Numbered from the stretch's first letter, positions 7,464 through 19,612 are shown. The stretch: 64,000 nt of DNA from Enterococcus caccae ATCC BAA-1240 (GCF_000407145.1 NZ_KE136476.1:248001-312000); one strand, 5' to 3'. Translations and numbers: made by a program. The notes: generated from the letters alone by a model not told the origin.

Positions 7464-10400
7464 ATGAGCTTTAAAAATCTAGCAAAAGGCACATCGATCC
7501 GACAACGATACGATGCCCTAAACGAATATTATCAAAAAAATAATCGAACATATCCTGAAAAACAGCTTGAAAATTATAAAAACTGGCGCAAGCGCCCAAC
7601 GACTGTAACAGATGAGCGATTTAAGGAAATTTTGAACTCATTAGAGTTGACCGAAAAGGATTTTGGTTTTGCAATCAAAGAATTAACAGCAGAAGAAAAG
7701 GACTATATCTATACGACTAGTGCTAAAGAACAATGGATAAAAACGACAAAAATGATTTTCTCACAAGAGGATCGCTTAGTTGATGATGTTTCTGATGAGG
7801 AAAAAACAAATTTCACCTATGTTTTACGCTTGCATATTGATTATTTCGAAAAACAATTAGCACAAATCATCACTGAGTTTCCCATGCTTCAGATTCAAGC
7901 AACTGCCATGGAGGATTTTATTGCTGAAGTAATCAATCGCTTTATGGACATTGGATTACGAACATTTGTGTACGATTTACATGTAGAAAAAGATAAAATG
8001 GCACTTTCGGAATCACTAGATGAAAAAGAAGGGTTTCGCCAATACTTGATCACTCGGTTTAATACACGAGAAAAATTGGTTGATTTTTTTGATCAGTATC
8101 CAGTATTAACAAGAATTTATGCAGAAACAATTGATTTTCAGCTGATTAATTTTCGAGAGTTAATGCAAGCACTAGCGGAAAGTGAAACTGAATTGAACCA
8201 AGTATTTCAAGTAGCAAGACCGCTTTGTTTGACTGGTTTAAAAATGGGTGCAGGTGATTCTCATGATCAAGGGAAATCAGTAGCGATTCTAACGTTTAGT
8301 GATCAAGTCGATGTTGTGTTTAAACCAAAAAATTTAATGATCGGAGAACGTTTTGATCGCTTTGTACAAAAAGTCAATCAGATGGACCCAGCCTTTAATT
8401 TTTATTTAACAACTAAAATAGTGAAAGAAAAATATACATTTGAGGAACGATTGATTTATTCTGAATGTTTGTCAGAAGAGGAGGTTATGCACTATTATCG
8501 TCAATTTGGACAGACAGTAGCCTTGGTTTATTTATTGAATGGGAATGATTTTCATTTAGAGAATGTCTTGGCTTTTGGAAAATATCCGGTTCTTATCGAT
8601 CTTGAAACAATTATTCAAAACCATTTCCCAATGCCAGACAGTGAAAATGCAATTGTGAAAGTCATGCAAGAAAATGGGGAATCAGTCGTAATGAGTGGAC
8701 TAGTTCCAATCTATCTATTTGAAGAACGAGCTGAAGCAGATGTGGAAGGTACAACAAAAGGAATTCAGCTGAGTGCTCTTAGTGGCGGAGAACAAAAATT
8801 ACCATATAAAGTGTTGAAGCTAATTAATTTTGATTCGGTCAATATGCAATTTATGTATCAAGAACATATCACTGATGCGGCCGAAAATATCCCTTTATAT
8901 AAGGGGGAGAAAGTTGATTTTGCCCCTTATATCCAAACAATTATTGATGGTTTTAAAGAATTTTCGGCATTTGCGATGGAGAACAAAGAGACATTGGCTC
9001 AGTTAGCGGAAAACACTTTTTCAAACTGCGTGGTTCGTAATGTGATCAAAACAACACAGAGTTATGGTGATTTACTGGATTATTCAACGCATCCGACTTG
9101 TATGGTCGATTACATTGAGCGTGAAAAACTTTTTGAAAATCTATGGATGCATGGGTATTCTAGTTCAGAACCTGTTCCGTATGAAGTCCGGGATATGTTG
9201 CAACATGATGTGCCGATTTTCTTTAATCCTACGAGTACAAAAGATTTAATGGCTAGTCAAGGCGAGATCATCAAGGATATGTATCAGGAAAAAGCAATCG
9301 ATCTAGAAATTTTACGATTAAAGAATTACTCAGTATTAGAAGAAGAGCAACAGTTAGATTATCTAAAAACGTCATTTGGTTTATATCATTCGACAGATTT
9401 ACAAGAAAAATCAATTCCGCTATCAGAGAAAACGCATCAAGCAACCTTTTTAGATGGAGCTGTTGCAATTGGAGAAGCTGTTCTTGATGCTGCCTTTTTA
9501 GGAGAAGAATCGATTGCCTGGAAAGATATTGAAGAAACATCGCCAGATAATTACGTGGTCAATGTTATGAATGAAAACTTTTATGACGGAATCAGCGGGA
9601 TGTATTTGTACTTTAGCGAGTTGTATCATGTTACAGGGAATAAAAAATTTCAGAAGCCCTATGAACGAGCCGAAGCACTAGTGTTGAAGCTTGAAGAAGA
9701 TTATGTGGATAGTATTTCAGCTTTCTATGGTTCTTTTGCTGCAGTGTATCCATTGCTTTATAGCTATAGATACACTCATGATCCTAAAGTATTAACAGCT
9801 GCGGAATCAATTGCTGCAAAATACATGGAAAGATATGAGAAAGATAGTGTTGAAGGCTATGATTGGAACGGAGGTATTGCTTCGATTATAAAAGTCTTTG
9901 TGCATTTGTATCAAATCACAACTAAAGAAGACTATTTTAGCTTTGCTAAGCGACTACTTTTAGAGTTAGATCTTACAAAAATCACTCAGGGCGGTTTTGC
10001 TCATGGCTATTCTGGCATAATTTATAGTGCGAATAGTTTGTTCAAAATCGAAAAAGATCCTGAAATCATGTTATTGATCAAAACATGTTTAGTGAAAGAA
10101 AGAACGACTTTTGATCCAGTTCAAAAAGGTTGGCTAGATCTTCGTCCGACACCTCCAATGGTCAATGATTTGTGGTGCTATGGTTCTACAGGGATTGGTT
10201 TAGCCTATTTAGATTTGTTGAAGAGCAGTTTTGACGATTCGCGATTGGCTGGAGAAGTTCAGCTTGCAGCAGAACGCTTGATCAAACAAGATAAACGAGA
10301 TGATTGCTTATGTCACGGTAATTTTGGCGATTTGGAATTCCTAATCGAATATGGAAAAACGAGTTTGGCATCACAACAACAAAAAGAACAAATTGAAGCA

Positions 10401-10577
10401 AAGGTAAAAAAAGCACATCAGAAAATGCTTAAAGAAACGTATACATTTGAAGGATTACCAACGATTCCTAAATATGGATTGTTCACGGGATTAGCTGGTA
10501 TCGGACATCAACTTTTACGAATACATGATGCAAATCAAGTAGCGGACATACTAACGTTAGAGTTGCCAAAAGAATAA
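7464..10577 (+). CDS. lanM: Class II lanthipeptide synthetase LanM
   Basis: 1037 aa, the usual LanM length, from ATG 7464 with SD AAAGGAG. The N-terminal half is the dehydratase domain (DUF4135 type; central core includes a GAGDSHDQGKSVAILTF stretch), which phosphorylates and eliminates Ser/Thr. The C-terminal LanC-like cyclase carries the zinc ligands Cys905 (WCYG) and Cys950-His951 (CHG) and joins Cys thiols to dehydro residues. Both halves look intact. It acts on the precursor encoded just upstream; LanT begins 12 bp downstream, so the three genes form one modification and export unit. No separate dehydratase, protease or immunity genes accompany it. Confidence 0.93.
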   Translation: MSFKNLAKGTSIRQRYDALNEYYQKNNRTYPEKQLENYKNWRKRPTTVTDERFKEILNSLELTEKDFGFAIKELTAEEKDYIYTTSAKEQWIKTTKMIFSQEDRLVDDVSDEEKTNFTYVLRLHIDYFEKQLAQIITEFPMLQIQATAMEDFIAEVINRFMDIGLRTFVYDLHVEKDKMALSESLDEKEGFRQYLITRFNTREKLVDFFDQYPVLTRIYAETIDFQLINFRELMQALAESETELNQVFQVARPLCLTGLKMGAGDSHDQGKSVAILTFSDQVDVVFKPKNLMIGERFDRFVQKVNQMDPAFNFYLTTKIVKEKYTFEERLIYSECLSEEEVMHYYRQFGQTVALVYLLNGNDFHLENVLAFGKYPVLIDLETIIQNHFPMPDSENAIVKVMQENGESVVMSGLVPIYLFEERAEADVEGTTKGIQLSALSGGEQKLPYKVLKLINFDSVNMQFMYQEHITDAAENIPLYKGEKVDFAPYIQTIIDGFKEFSAFAMENKETLAQLAENTFSNCVVRNVIKTTQSYGDLLDYSTHPTCMVDYIEREKLFENLWMHGYSSSEPVPYEVRDMLQHDVPIFFNPTSTKDLMASQGEIIKDMYQEKAIDLEILRLKNYSVLEEEQQLDYLKTSFGLYHSTDLQEKSIPLSEKTHQATFLDGAVAIGEAVLDAAFLGEESIAWKDIEETSPDNYVVNVMNENFYDGISGMYLYFSELYHVTGNKKFQKPYERAEALVLKLEEDYVDSISAFYGSFAAVYPLLYSYRYTHDPKVLTAAESIAAKYMERYEKDSVEGYDWNGGIASIIKVFVHLYQITTKEDYFSFAKRLLLELDLTKITQGGFAHGYSGIIYSANSLFKIEKDPEIMLLIKTCLVKERTTFDPVQKGWLDLRPTPPMVNDLWCYGSTGIGLAYLDLLKSSFDDSRLAGEVQLAAERLIKQDKRDDCLCHGNFGDLEFLIEYGKTSLASQQQKEQIEAKVKKAHQKMLKETYTFEGLPTIPKYGLFTGLAGIGHQLLRIHDANQVADILTLELPKE

Positions 10578-10589
10578 GGGGGAATCGGA

Positions 10590-12731
10590 TTGACTAAAAA
10601 AGTACCATTCACTGAACAAAGTGAACATAGTGAATGTGGACTGGCATGTACAGCAATGGTTTTGAACTATTATGATGATAATGTCACGCTAAGCCACCTT
10701 CGAGATGTATATGGTGTGCCTAAAGGTGGTAATACACTTACAAATCTAAATCAAATTTTATTGGATCGTGGGATCGAAACAAAAGCGATTCGAGTATTGG
10801 ATCTAGAAATTTTGGAGGAACAGACCACACCTACGATTTGCTTTTGGGAGGAGCGGCACTACGTTGTTTTAGAAAAATTAACAGCTAAAGAAGCAACGAT
10901 TCTAGACCCTGCTAGTGGGCGGAAAAAAATCAAACGAGCTGAATTTCAAGCAAGTTTTTCTAATATTGCGTTGATCCTAACGGATGTTGACGTTACGATC
11001 ACACAACGAAAGAAGAAAAAAAATGCAACTTGGACGATCCTAAAAAATATTTTAAGTGACCAAAAAGCGAAAGTGGCTCTGTTTATTGTCTTAACTCTTT
11101 TGATTCAAATGGTCACAATCGCAATCCCCAGATTGACGCAAATGATTATCGACAACGCGAATGTCGCTGTGGGAAATATCTTTCAAATTGGTTCAACGAT
11201 TGCAATTCTCTTTATTGCGTATTATTTGCTACAAGTTGCAAGAGGTTTAGTTTTGATTATTTTGGAGAACCTATTTGATTTAACCTTAATGAAAGCGTTT
11301 ATGAAGAAAATTATTCATTTACCATTACGTTTCTTTGTCAATCGTTCAACAGGTGATTTAATTTTTCGTGCAAATCTGAGCGTGATTATCCAGCAAATCA
11401 TGAGCCAACGAATGCTGACGATTTCAATAGATTTTCTATTCGTTTTCATTTATTTGATACTAATGATCGATTTATCCCTCAATCTGACGCTTATTGCTAT
11501 TTTTGGTGCAGTTATGATGGGGACGATTTCAGTTATCAATTCCAGAAGAGTACAAAGTATTACGAATAAAGAATTGATCGCTCAATCGAAAGTTCAACGA
11601 TTGTTAGTCGAATTGTTCGAAGGGATGGAAACAGTTAAATCATCTGGATCTGAAAATCAATTCTACACGAAGTGGCGTACGGAGTTTAAAAAACAAATTA
11701 TGTTGCGAGCAGAAAAAAATCGCTTTTCAACTTGGGTTAGGACGATTCAAACATCCATTCAATTTATTTTACCGATCATATTGATTTATGTTGGACTCTT
11801 CCAAGTGACGAAAGGTCAGATAACATTAGGAGCGCTAATCAGCTTCAATGCATTATCAGGAGCTTTTATAGCACCAATCGTGACTGTTTTTGATTCGTAT
11901 ACAGAATTTTTATTATTACGTTCATATTTTGGTAAATTAAATGAAATCTTAGAAGCAAAAGATAATCCTCGCTTAGCAATTGAAGGGGAAAAAATAAAAA
12001 CAATCGAGTCCGTAACGGTGGAAGATGTTTCATTTAAATACAGTTATTTTGAAGAAGACATTTTACATGAAGTTTCCTTTCAAATTGAACCAGGTGATAA
12101 AGTGGCGATCGTTGGTAAAAGTGGGTCAGGGAAAAGTACCTTATTAAAATTACTGGCAGGCTTATATGATACGACTTCAGGACAAATTAAATTTAACGAT
12201 ATCGATCTAAAACAAATCGATGATGTCTCGTTAAAGAATTGCATTAGTATTGTCAATCAAAAACCGACGATTTTTAATGCTTCTTTATATGACAATATCG
12301 TGTTGAATCAAGCAGATGCAACGGATGAACGAGTGGAACAAGCGATTTTTGATTCAAGAGTGGATGAAATTATTATGAATTTGCCTTTAGGTTTAGAGAC
12401 TCAAATTTCAGAAGGTGGAATGAATTTATCTGGTGGACAAATGCAACGGATATCTATTGCTCGAGCATTGGTCAAAGAAACCAGTCTACTATTGATGGAT
12501 GAACCAACAAGTTCGTTAGATAATATTTCGGAAAACTTTATTATGAATCGTTTAAAGACATATGATTTTACATGCATTATTGTGGCGCATCGTTTAAATA
12601 CGATCAAACATTTCGACAGAATTTTAGTGATGGACCAAGGGAGAATCGTAGAAGAAGGGACACATCAAGAATTATTGGCGTTAGAAGGATATTATCATTC
12701 GATCTATCATGATCCAATGAATGTCACATAA
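10590..12731 (+). CDS. lanT: Lanthipeptide ABC transporter with C39 leader peptidase (LanT)
   Basis: 713 aa from TTG 10590 with SD AAGGGGGA. The N-terminal C39 cysteine peptidase has Cys16 in SECGLAC, His90 in ERHYVV and Asp106 in LDPASG. It is followed by a six-helix ABC exporter domain (about 150-440) and an ATPase domain with Walker A GKSGSGKST near residue 510, an LSGGQ signature and Walker B LLLMDEP. It should cut the lanA leader after the GS motif while exporting the core. The 12-bp gap from lanM indicates one operon. Confidence 0.93.
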   Translation: MTKKVPFTEQSEHSECGLACTAMVLNYYDDNVTLSHLRDVYGVPKGGNTLTNLNQILLDRGIETKAIRVLDLEILEEQTTPTICFWEERHYVVLEKLTAKEATILDPASGRKKIKRAEFQASFSNIALILTDVDVTITQRKKKKNATWTILKNILSDQKAKVALFIVLTLLIQMVTIAIPRLTQMIIDNANVAVGNIFQIGSTIAILFIAYYLLQVARGLVLIILENLFDLTLMKAFMKKIIHLPLRFFVNRSTGDLIFRANLSVIIQQIMSQRMLTISIDFLFVFIYLILMIDLSLNLTLIAIFGAVMMGTISVINSRRVQSITNKELIAQSKVQRLLVELFEGMETVKSSGSENQFYTKWRTEFKKQIMLRAEKNRFSTWVRTIQTSIQFILPIILIYVGLFQVTKGQITLGALISFNALSGAFIAPIVTVFDSYTEFLLLRSYFGKLNEILEAKDNPRLAIEGEKIKTIESVTVEDVSFKYSYFEEDILHEVSFQIEPGDKVAIVGKSGSGKSTLLKLLAGLYDTTSGQIKFNDIDLKQIDDVSLKNCISIVNQKPTIFNASLYDNIVLNQADATDERVEQAIFDSRVDEIIMNLPLGLETQISEGGMNLSGGQMQRISIARALVKETSLLLMDEPTSSLDNISENFIMNRLKTYDFTCIIVAHRLNTIKHFDRILVMDQGRIVEEGTHQELLALEGYYHSIYHDPMNVT

Positions 12732-12767
12732 CAAATAATTAGTTGGGATATAAGGGGGAGAAATATA

Positions 12768-13391
12768 ATGGCAGTTATTGGTTATATGCGTGTTAGTACA
12801 CATTATCAAAAATTTGATTCTCAACAACAGGCATTAAAAGATTACGGTGTCGATAAAATTTTTAAAGAATACGAAAGTGGACGTAAAAGTTTTCGCAATG
12901 AATTAAATAAAGCGTTGAATAGTTTGAAACCTGGCGATACATTCGTTATTTTTAAATTGGATCGATTGGCTAGAGGGACGAAGCAGTTGTTGGTTTTACT
13001 AGAAAGATTCAATGAACAAAATATAAATTTTGTTAGTATTGAAAACAATATTGATACTTCAACACCAATGGGGCGCTTCTTTTTTACAATCATGGGCGCA
13101 TTTGCTGAAATGGAAGCGGAATTGATTCGCGAACGAGTATTGGCAGGCTTGAGTGCAGCTAAAAAAAAAGGTGTCATTTTAGGCCGTCCACCACTTGTGA
13201 ATCAAGTGAATGAAGCGCTTGAGCTTTATCATAATACCAAGATGTCAACAGAAGCAATCTCCAAACGTTGTGGTATTTCGACTTCAACAATTTACCATCA
13301 TCTTAGAAAAGATGGTATTTATCGAACAAAAAAGGTGACCTATTCAGAAAAAGGAGACAAAATGCTTGTCAGCAGTGGGGAAAAGAAATAA
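12768..13391 (+). CDS. Serine recombinase, resolvase/invertase family
   Basis: 207 aa from ATG 12768 with a GGGGGAG SD, 36 bp after lanT. The N-terminal catalytic domain starts MAVIGYMRVS with nucleophile Ser10 and has the LDRLARG and GAFAEMEAELIRER motifs. A C-terminal helix-turn-helix (about 155-190, ISKRCGISTSTIYHHL) binds DNA. The length is normal for Tn3-type resolvases and DNA invertases. No partner transposase or obvious res site is visible nearby. It may be a relic of the element that brought in the lan genes or act on a site elsewhere. Confidence 0.88.
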   Translation: MAVIGYMRVSTHYQKFDSQQQALKDYGVDKIFKEYESGRKSFRNELNKALNSLKPGDTFVIFKLDRLARGTKQLLVLLERFNEQNINFVSIENNIDTSTPMGRFFFTIMGAFAEMEAELIRERVLAGLSAAKKKGVILGRPPLVNQVNEALELYHNTKMSTEAISKRCGISTSTIYHHLRKDGIYRTKKVTYSEKGDKMLVSSGEKK

Positions 13392-13400
13392 TAATAAAAC

Positions 13401-13665
13401 AAGGCTGGAACATAACTCTACGAGTCACATACCAGCCTTAATGAATCAGAGCAAAACGGTGCGATCAAAAGCAACTACTTCGTTACACTAAGATGTGAAG
13501 ACTACGGTTGTAAAACACAGTGAATAAAATGAACGGATATTGCATAATCCCTACTTGGCCAAAAACAGTTGAAAAGAACCAAGTAGGTACCGATATGTTC
13601 ATTTCTCAAGCTCACTGTGGTTTCGTGAATTTCCTCTTAGTTCTAGGAGCTAGCCGTTTCTGATA
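13401..13665. repeat. Gene-free structured intergenic region with nested inverted repeats
   Basis: I see no gene in 13392-13681. An 8-bp hairpin (AAGGCTGG 13401-13408, CCAGCCTT 13432-13439) has a T-rich tail on the minus strand and could end chitinase transcription. Beyond it lie nested partial inverted repeats: CCTACTTGG/CCAAGTAGG at the centre, then CACAGTGA/TCACTGTG, then AAACGG/CCGTTT outside, suggesting one long folded element of about 220 bp. It could be a structured RNA or a palindromic mobile remnant. Confidence 0.45.
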
Positions 13666-13681
13666 CAACTTCGTTTGGTTG

Positions 13682-14731
13682 TTATTGTAAAATGCGCGCG
13701 TATCTTGTCGCAAATTCATTATTATAAGACACACCATTTACATTGGTACCGATGTCCCAGTTGGCAGACCAAGTCATCAATCCTTTAATTGGATTACCAT
13801 CTTTTGCTAGCTGATCAAGAGCTTTGTAAACTGCGTTTGGGTCGCTAACATAACCGCTACCGGCACCATCAACATTTGCTGGAAGCCCCAAAACAAGTTT
13901 GTTGTTTGGAATTTTCAAGAATGTTCGTGTACCATGGATCATGGAATCAGACATGTAATAAAGAAACTCATATTTTAAAGCATCGTTGCTTTGAGGAATC
14001 CATGTCATAATTTCGTCTACCCAAACACCATCACCGCCTTGATTATACAACTGTGGCGCAATATAGTCATAATAACCATCTAAAGAAGTAATGTATTTTT
14101 CATAAGCGCCACCTGGTTTTAAGTAAGGGAATTCAGGTGCCATTGTGATGAGAAAATTTTTCCCTTGTGTTTTATAATGTTCTTTGACTTTTTTCAGAGC
14201 AGTTGGGATAACTGTTTGGTTATCACCAGCTGTAATAGCAGACTGTTCTAAATCAATATCAAGTCCATCAAAGCCGTATGTTTCAACTTGACGAATAATT
14301 TCATCAGCGAAAGCTTGTTCATCGCCTGCTTTTAATTGAATATGAGCATCTGCTCCACCTAATGCTAATAAGACAGCACGACCTTGACTATTTAGCAAAG
14401 CGACATCTTGGCGAAAAGCGGCGTCTGTTTTGTTATATGGAGCGAAAGTTGGAATGCGATTGACACCATCACTTTTCATAAAGGAAACTGGGACAACATT
14501 ATAGGCCTTATTTACATCCGCTAATGAAATGTTTGCGGATGTTCCTTGCTTGTAGCCATCTCTGCCTTTAGAAGCCCAGTTGTGCCAGTAACCGACAAGA
14601 ACTTTTTTATTTGCTACACTGACCATCTCACTGGCTGAATCAGAGGCATGCGCAGGCAGTGGTGTGAGTAAACTACCAAAGACAATACCTGAAACAAGTA
14701 AAAAAGCTGGAATAAACTGTTTGAATTTCAT
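13682..14731 (-). CDS. Secreted GH18 chitinase
   Basis: 349 aa with a signal peptide ending near residue 29 (PAHA). The catalytic GH18 domain has the DGLDIDLE motif at residues 155-162, with Glu162 the proton donor, plus conserved KVLVGYWHNW and SANWDIG strands. There is no chitin-binding module. The length and companion LPMO match the E. faecalis chitin-degrading pair. It is the second gene of the operon, 24 bp after the LPMO, with SD AAAGGAG. It hydrolyses chitin or related N-acetylglucosamine polymers outside the cell. Confidence 0.93.
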   Translation of the reverse strand: MKFKQFIPAFLLVSGIVFGSLLTPLPAHASDSASEMVSVANKKVLVGYWHNWASKGRDGYKQGTSANISLADVNKAYNVVPVSFMKSDGVNRIPTFAPYNKTDAAFRQDVALLNSQGRAVLLALGGADAHIQLKAGDEQAFADEIIRQVETYGFDGLDIDLEQSAITAGDNQTVIPTALKKVKEHYKTQGKNFLITMAPEFPYLKPGGAYEKYITSLDGYYDYIAPQLYNQGGDGVWVDEIMTWIPQSNDALKYEFLYYMSDSMIHGTRTFLKIPNNKLVLGLPANVDGAGSGYVSDPNAVYKALDQLAKDGNPIKGLMTWSANWDIGTNVNGVSYNNEFATRYARILQ

Positions 14732-14755
14732 CTATATTGCTCCTTTGCTCATTTA

Positions 14756-15340
14756 TTATTTAACATTAACATCGATTGCTTGATAGAATGCATTTGTCGT
14801 ATCGAAAACATTCCATACAGCGTAAATTACATGATAGCCTTTGCGATCGCTTGGTACTGTGATCGTATGGTTGACAGAGGCTTCTGGAATCGTTGCTTTA
14901 TCATCAACACGACCAATTAAGTCGAAGTTTTTAATATCTAATGGTTGATTTTGATTCCAGCCTTGTTTTGTCATATAGTAATCCCATGTAGATGTTCTAT
15001 GGCGAGCAGTCAAAGTCCAATTGATTGCAAGTGGTCCAGTTGTGATATCTGATTTGTGCCAACGATCTGTTGTTTGAACGTCTAGTGGTTCGAATCCGCT
15101 AACACCTGCACTAGCTAATTTTCCTGGAGTGAACGTATTTTTAGTTGCCTCAATACTTTGAGGTTCCCACTCAGCGCGTCCTACATTTTTATTTATTTTT
15201 CCACCTTGTGCACTACCAAAATAGGCCCGGCTTCCTGGTGATGAAACATATCCATGAGCATGAGAGACAGTGGCTGAAACGGATAAACCTCCCACCAATA
15301 AACTAAGTGTAAGGACTGCTTTGAGCATTGTTTTTTTCAT
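14756..15340 (-). CDS. Secreted AA10 lytic polysaccharide monooxygenase (chitin-active)
   Basis: 194 aa from ATG 15340, chosen because AGGAGG lies just upstream and a signal peptide follows at once; a longer upstream reading is not needed. Cleavage after SHA exposes His29 as the mature N-terminus, the first ligand of the copper histidine brace; the second is the His in TARHRT. It is a single-domain CBM33/AA10 enzyme that oxidatively breaks crystalline chitin for the downstream chitinase. The operon promoter region carries a cre-like site. Confidence 0.93.
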   Translation of the reverse strand: MKKTMLKAVLTLSLLVGGLSVSATVSHAHGYVSSPGSRAYFGSAQGGKINKNVGRAEWEPQSIEATKNTFTPGKLASAGVSGFEPLDVQTTDRWHKSDITTGPLAINWTLTARHRTSTWDYYMTKQGWNQNQPLDIKNFDLIGRVDDKATIPEASVNHTITVPSDRKGYHVIYAVWNVFDTTNAFYQAIDVNVK

Positions 15341-15363
15341 TGTGATTCCTCCTAAAAATATTT

Positions 15364-15377
15364 TTATAGCGCTTACA
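15364..15377 (-). promoter_or_regulatory. cre-like catabolite repression site upstream of the LPMO/chitinase operon
   Basis: The minus strand reads TGTAAGCGCTATAA, 13 of 14 matches to the CcpA consensus TGWNANCGNTNWCA. It lies 24 bp upstream of the LPMO start, so CcpA could block the operon when a preferred sugar is present. Confidence 0.6.
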
Positions 15378-15500
15378 ATTGTAAATTTAACATGTTGTTT
15401 TATATTATTCAAATGATATGCAATTATTTTTTAAAATGATAGTTTAGTGAGAGGAATTGTGTAGATAACGATTGAAGCTGTTTCATTCTAATCTATGAAA

Positions 15501-15548
15501 AAAACTGCTAGTTGGTGAAAGGCTACTTCCTTCCCAACTGGCAGTTTT
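15501..15548 (-). terminator. Terminator of the XRE/TPR regulator
   Basis: Arms of 15 bp (15501-15515 and 15534-15548) with one mismatch; the minus strand continues into a run of T. It separates the regulator from the LPMO operon. Confidence 0.75.
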
Positions 15549-15563
15549 ATGTTAATGAATTGT

Positions 15564-16409
15564 TTAGCGAGTCAATGTTTTTTCATCATTTTCGATCACA
15601 TTCAATAAATTTTGATTATTATTAAATGTAGCAAAAACTTTTGCACTGCTGAAGTCAGGTCTTGTTATTTCAGTAGAGCGCATGAAATCATTAAATGCGG
15701 TTTCATATGCTAAAAGATCCAACATGTACAAGGATTGATAGGATCGATTTAGATTCATTCCCTGTGAAGCTAAATCATATGCAGTATCATAGTGTTTAAT
15801 TAATGAGTAAAATTTTGCTGTATTAAAAAATATTTTTGTTGCTTCGATAGGCATTTTGACGGTCATTTTTTTCAGCATATCAATAGATTTTTCATAATAA
15901 ATCTGCGCTTTATCTAGTTCATTCGCCATTTCGTATACGATACCTAAGCTATTAACAGAAAGAATCGCATAAACGGAATTTGAATCACCAAGTTCATCGG
16001 CTCTGTAAAAATAAAATAAGCCATCTGTTGTATTGTCATAGCCCAGCAGATTAGTGATCCCCATAAAATAAAACCAGCGAACTTCTAGCTCTTTATTTTG
16101 AAAATCAGCAACGTTGATCGATGTTTCTTTTAAAAGTGAATAAGCTTCTTTATGTCTGAATGTATTACATAATTCTTCTACATGATTGAGTAAAGAAGTT
16201 AGTTTTTTTTCATCATTATCATCTAACACACTTTCCAGACTGAGATTTAGCCTCTTGCATATTGCATCAAGGATCTCAAGACTGTCGCAGACATTTTTAT
16301 TTTCAATATTACTTACAGTTCCTTGCGTACAAATTCCGGCGGCTAAAGTTACTTGTGACAATCTTTTTTGTTTTCTTGCGGTTCGGATTATGGCGCCTTT
16401 GATTCTCAT
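15564..16409 (-). CDS. XRE regulator with TPR-like C-terminus (RRNPP type)
   Basis: 281 aa. An N-terminal XRE helix-turn-helix (about 4-60, with QVTLAAGICTQGTVSNIEN) is followed by helical repeats resembling the tetratricopeptide domain of PlcR/Rgg-type peptide sensors. It is divergent from a 20-codon ORF with a strong SD, the usual place for a cognate peptide gene. It lies next to the chitin and beta-glucoside operons, but which it controls cannot be told from sequence. A plain TPR-XRE regulator without a peptide ligand remains possible. Confidence 0.75.
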   Translation of the reverse strand: MRIKGAIIRTARKQKRLSQVTLAAGICTQGTVSNIENKNVCDSLEILDAICKRLNLSLESVLDDNDEKKLTSLLNHVEELCNTFRHKEAYSLLKETSINVADFQNKELEVRWFYFMGITNLLGYDNTTDGLFYFYRADELGDSNSVYAILSVNSLGIVYEMANELDKAQIYYEKSIDMLKKMTVKMPIEATKIFFNTAKFYSLIKHYDTAYDLASQGMNLNRSYQSLYMLDLLAYETAFNDFMRSTEITRPDFSSAKVFATFNNNQNLLNVIENDEKTLTR

Positions 16410-16506
16410 ATTTTTCCCCTCTATATTTAAGCGTTATAGTTATAGTTTTATATAATAGTATGGTATTATCCCCTTGGAATCAACTAGTTTTTTTGGAGGG
16501 ATAGGG

Positions 16507-16569
16507 ATGCAAGCACTTTGGGATCTATTGTTTGAAGTACTTAGTGATGGCAATACAGGTCACGTGTAG
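16507..16569 (+). CDS. Candidate signal peptide gene, 20 aa (MQALWDLLFEVLSDGNTGHV)
   Basis: ATG 16507 has a strong SD (GGAGGG, 6 nt upstream) and the ORF ends at TAG after 20 codons. The N-terminal half is hydrophobic (ALWDLLFEVL) and the C-terminal half small and polar (SDGNTGHV), the layout of Phr/PapR-type pro-peptides, though without a clear basic n-region. It is divergent from the XRE/TPR regulator. Most of the remaining region 16570-16808 is AT-rich with no other gene that I can see. Confidence 0.5.
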   Translation: MQALWDLLFEVLSDGNTGHV

Positions 16570-16808
16570 TGTGAAAAAATTAGTTATTAGGATTTTTTTT
16601 GAAACAATTAGTTAGAAGTGAAAGCTTTTTAAAACAGGGTATTTTCTATTTTGTTTTAGAAAGTTTTTTTGTTTTTTTTATAAAAAAGATGATTATTTTA
16701 CAGAAATTTAAATAAATCTCTATTTTCAAAAATTGTAAAAAGTACTACTTCTGTAAGTGATACAAATATTGCCTATTTTATGATATGAAAGCTGTGATAT
16801 TCTGTTTT

Positions 16809-16822
16809 TGTAATCGATTACA
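16809..16822. promoter_or_regulatory. Perfect cre site upstream of the beta-glucoside PTS operon
   Basis: TGTAATCGATTACA is a perfect palindrome and matches the CcpA consensus TGWNANCGNTNWCA at every position. It lies 22 bp before the permease start, where CcpA binding would block transcription. Confidence 0.75.
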
Positions 16823-16844
16823 AAAAATAGAGGAGAAAAAATGA

Positions 16845-19605
<2,761 letters not shown>

Positions 19606-19612
19606 GAACTTG

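Noticed and set aside
9271-9540. Minus-strand ORF of 89 codons inside lanM
   Set aside because: Leucine/glutamine-rich antisense of a conserved enzyme; no start signals.
12732-13391. A transposon carrying the lan cluster
   Set aside because: A serine recombinase is present, but I found no transposase, terminal repeats or target duplication around the cluster.
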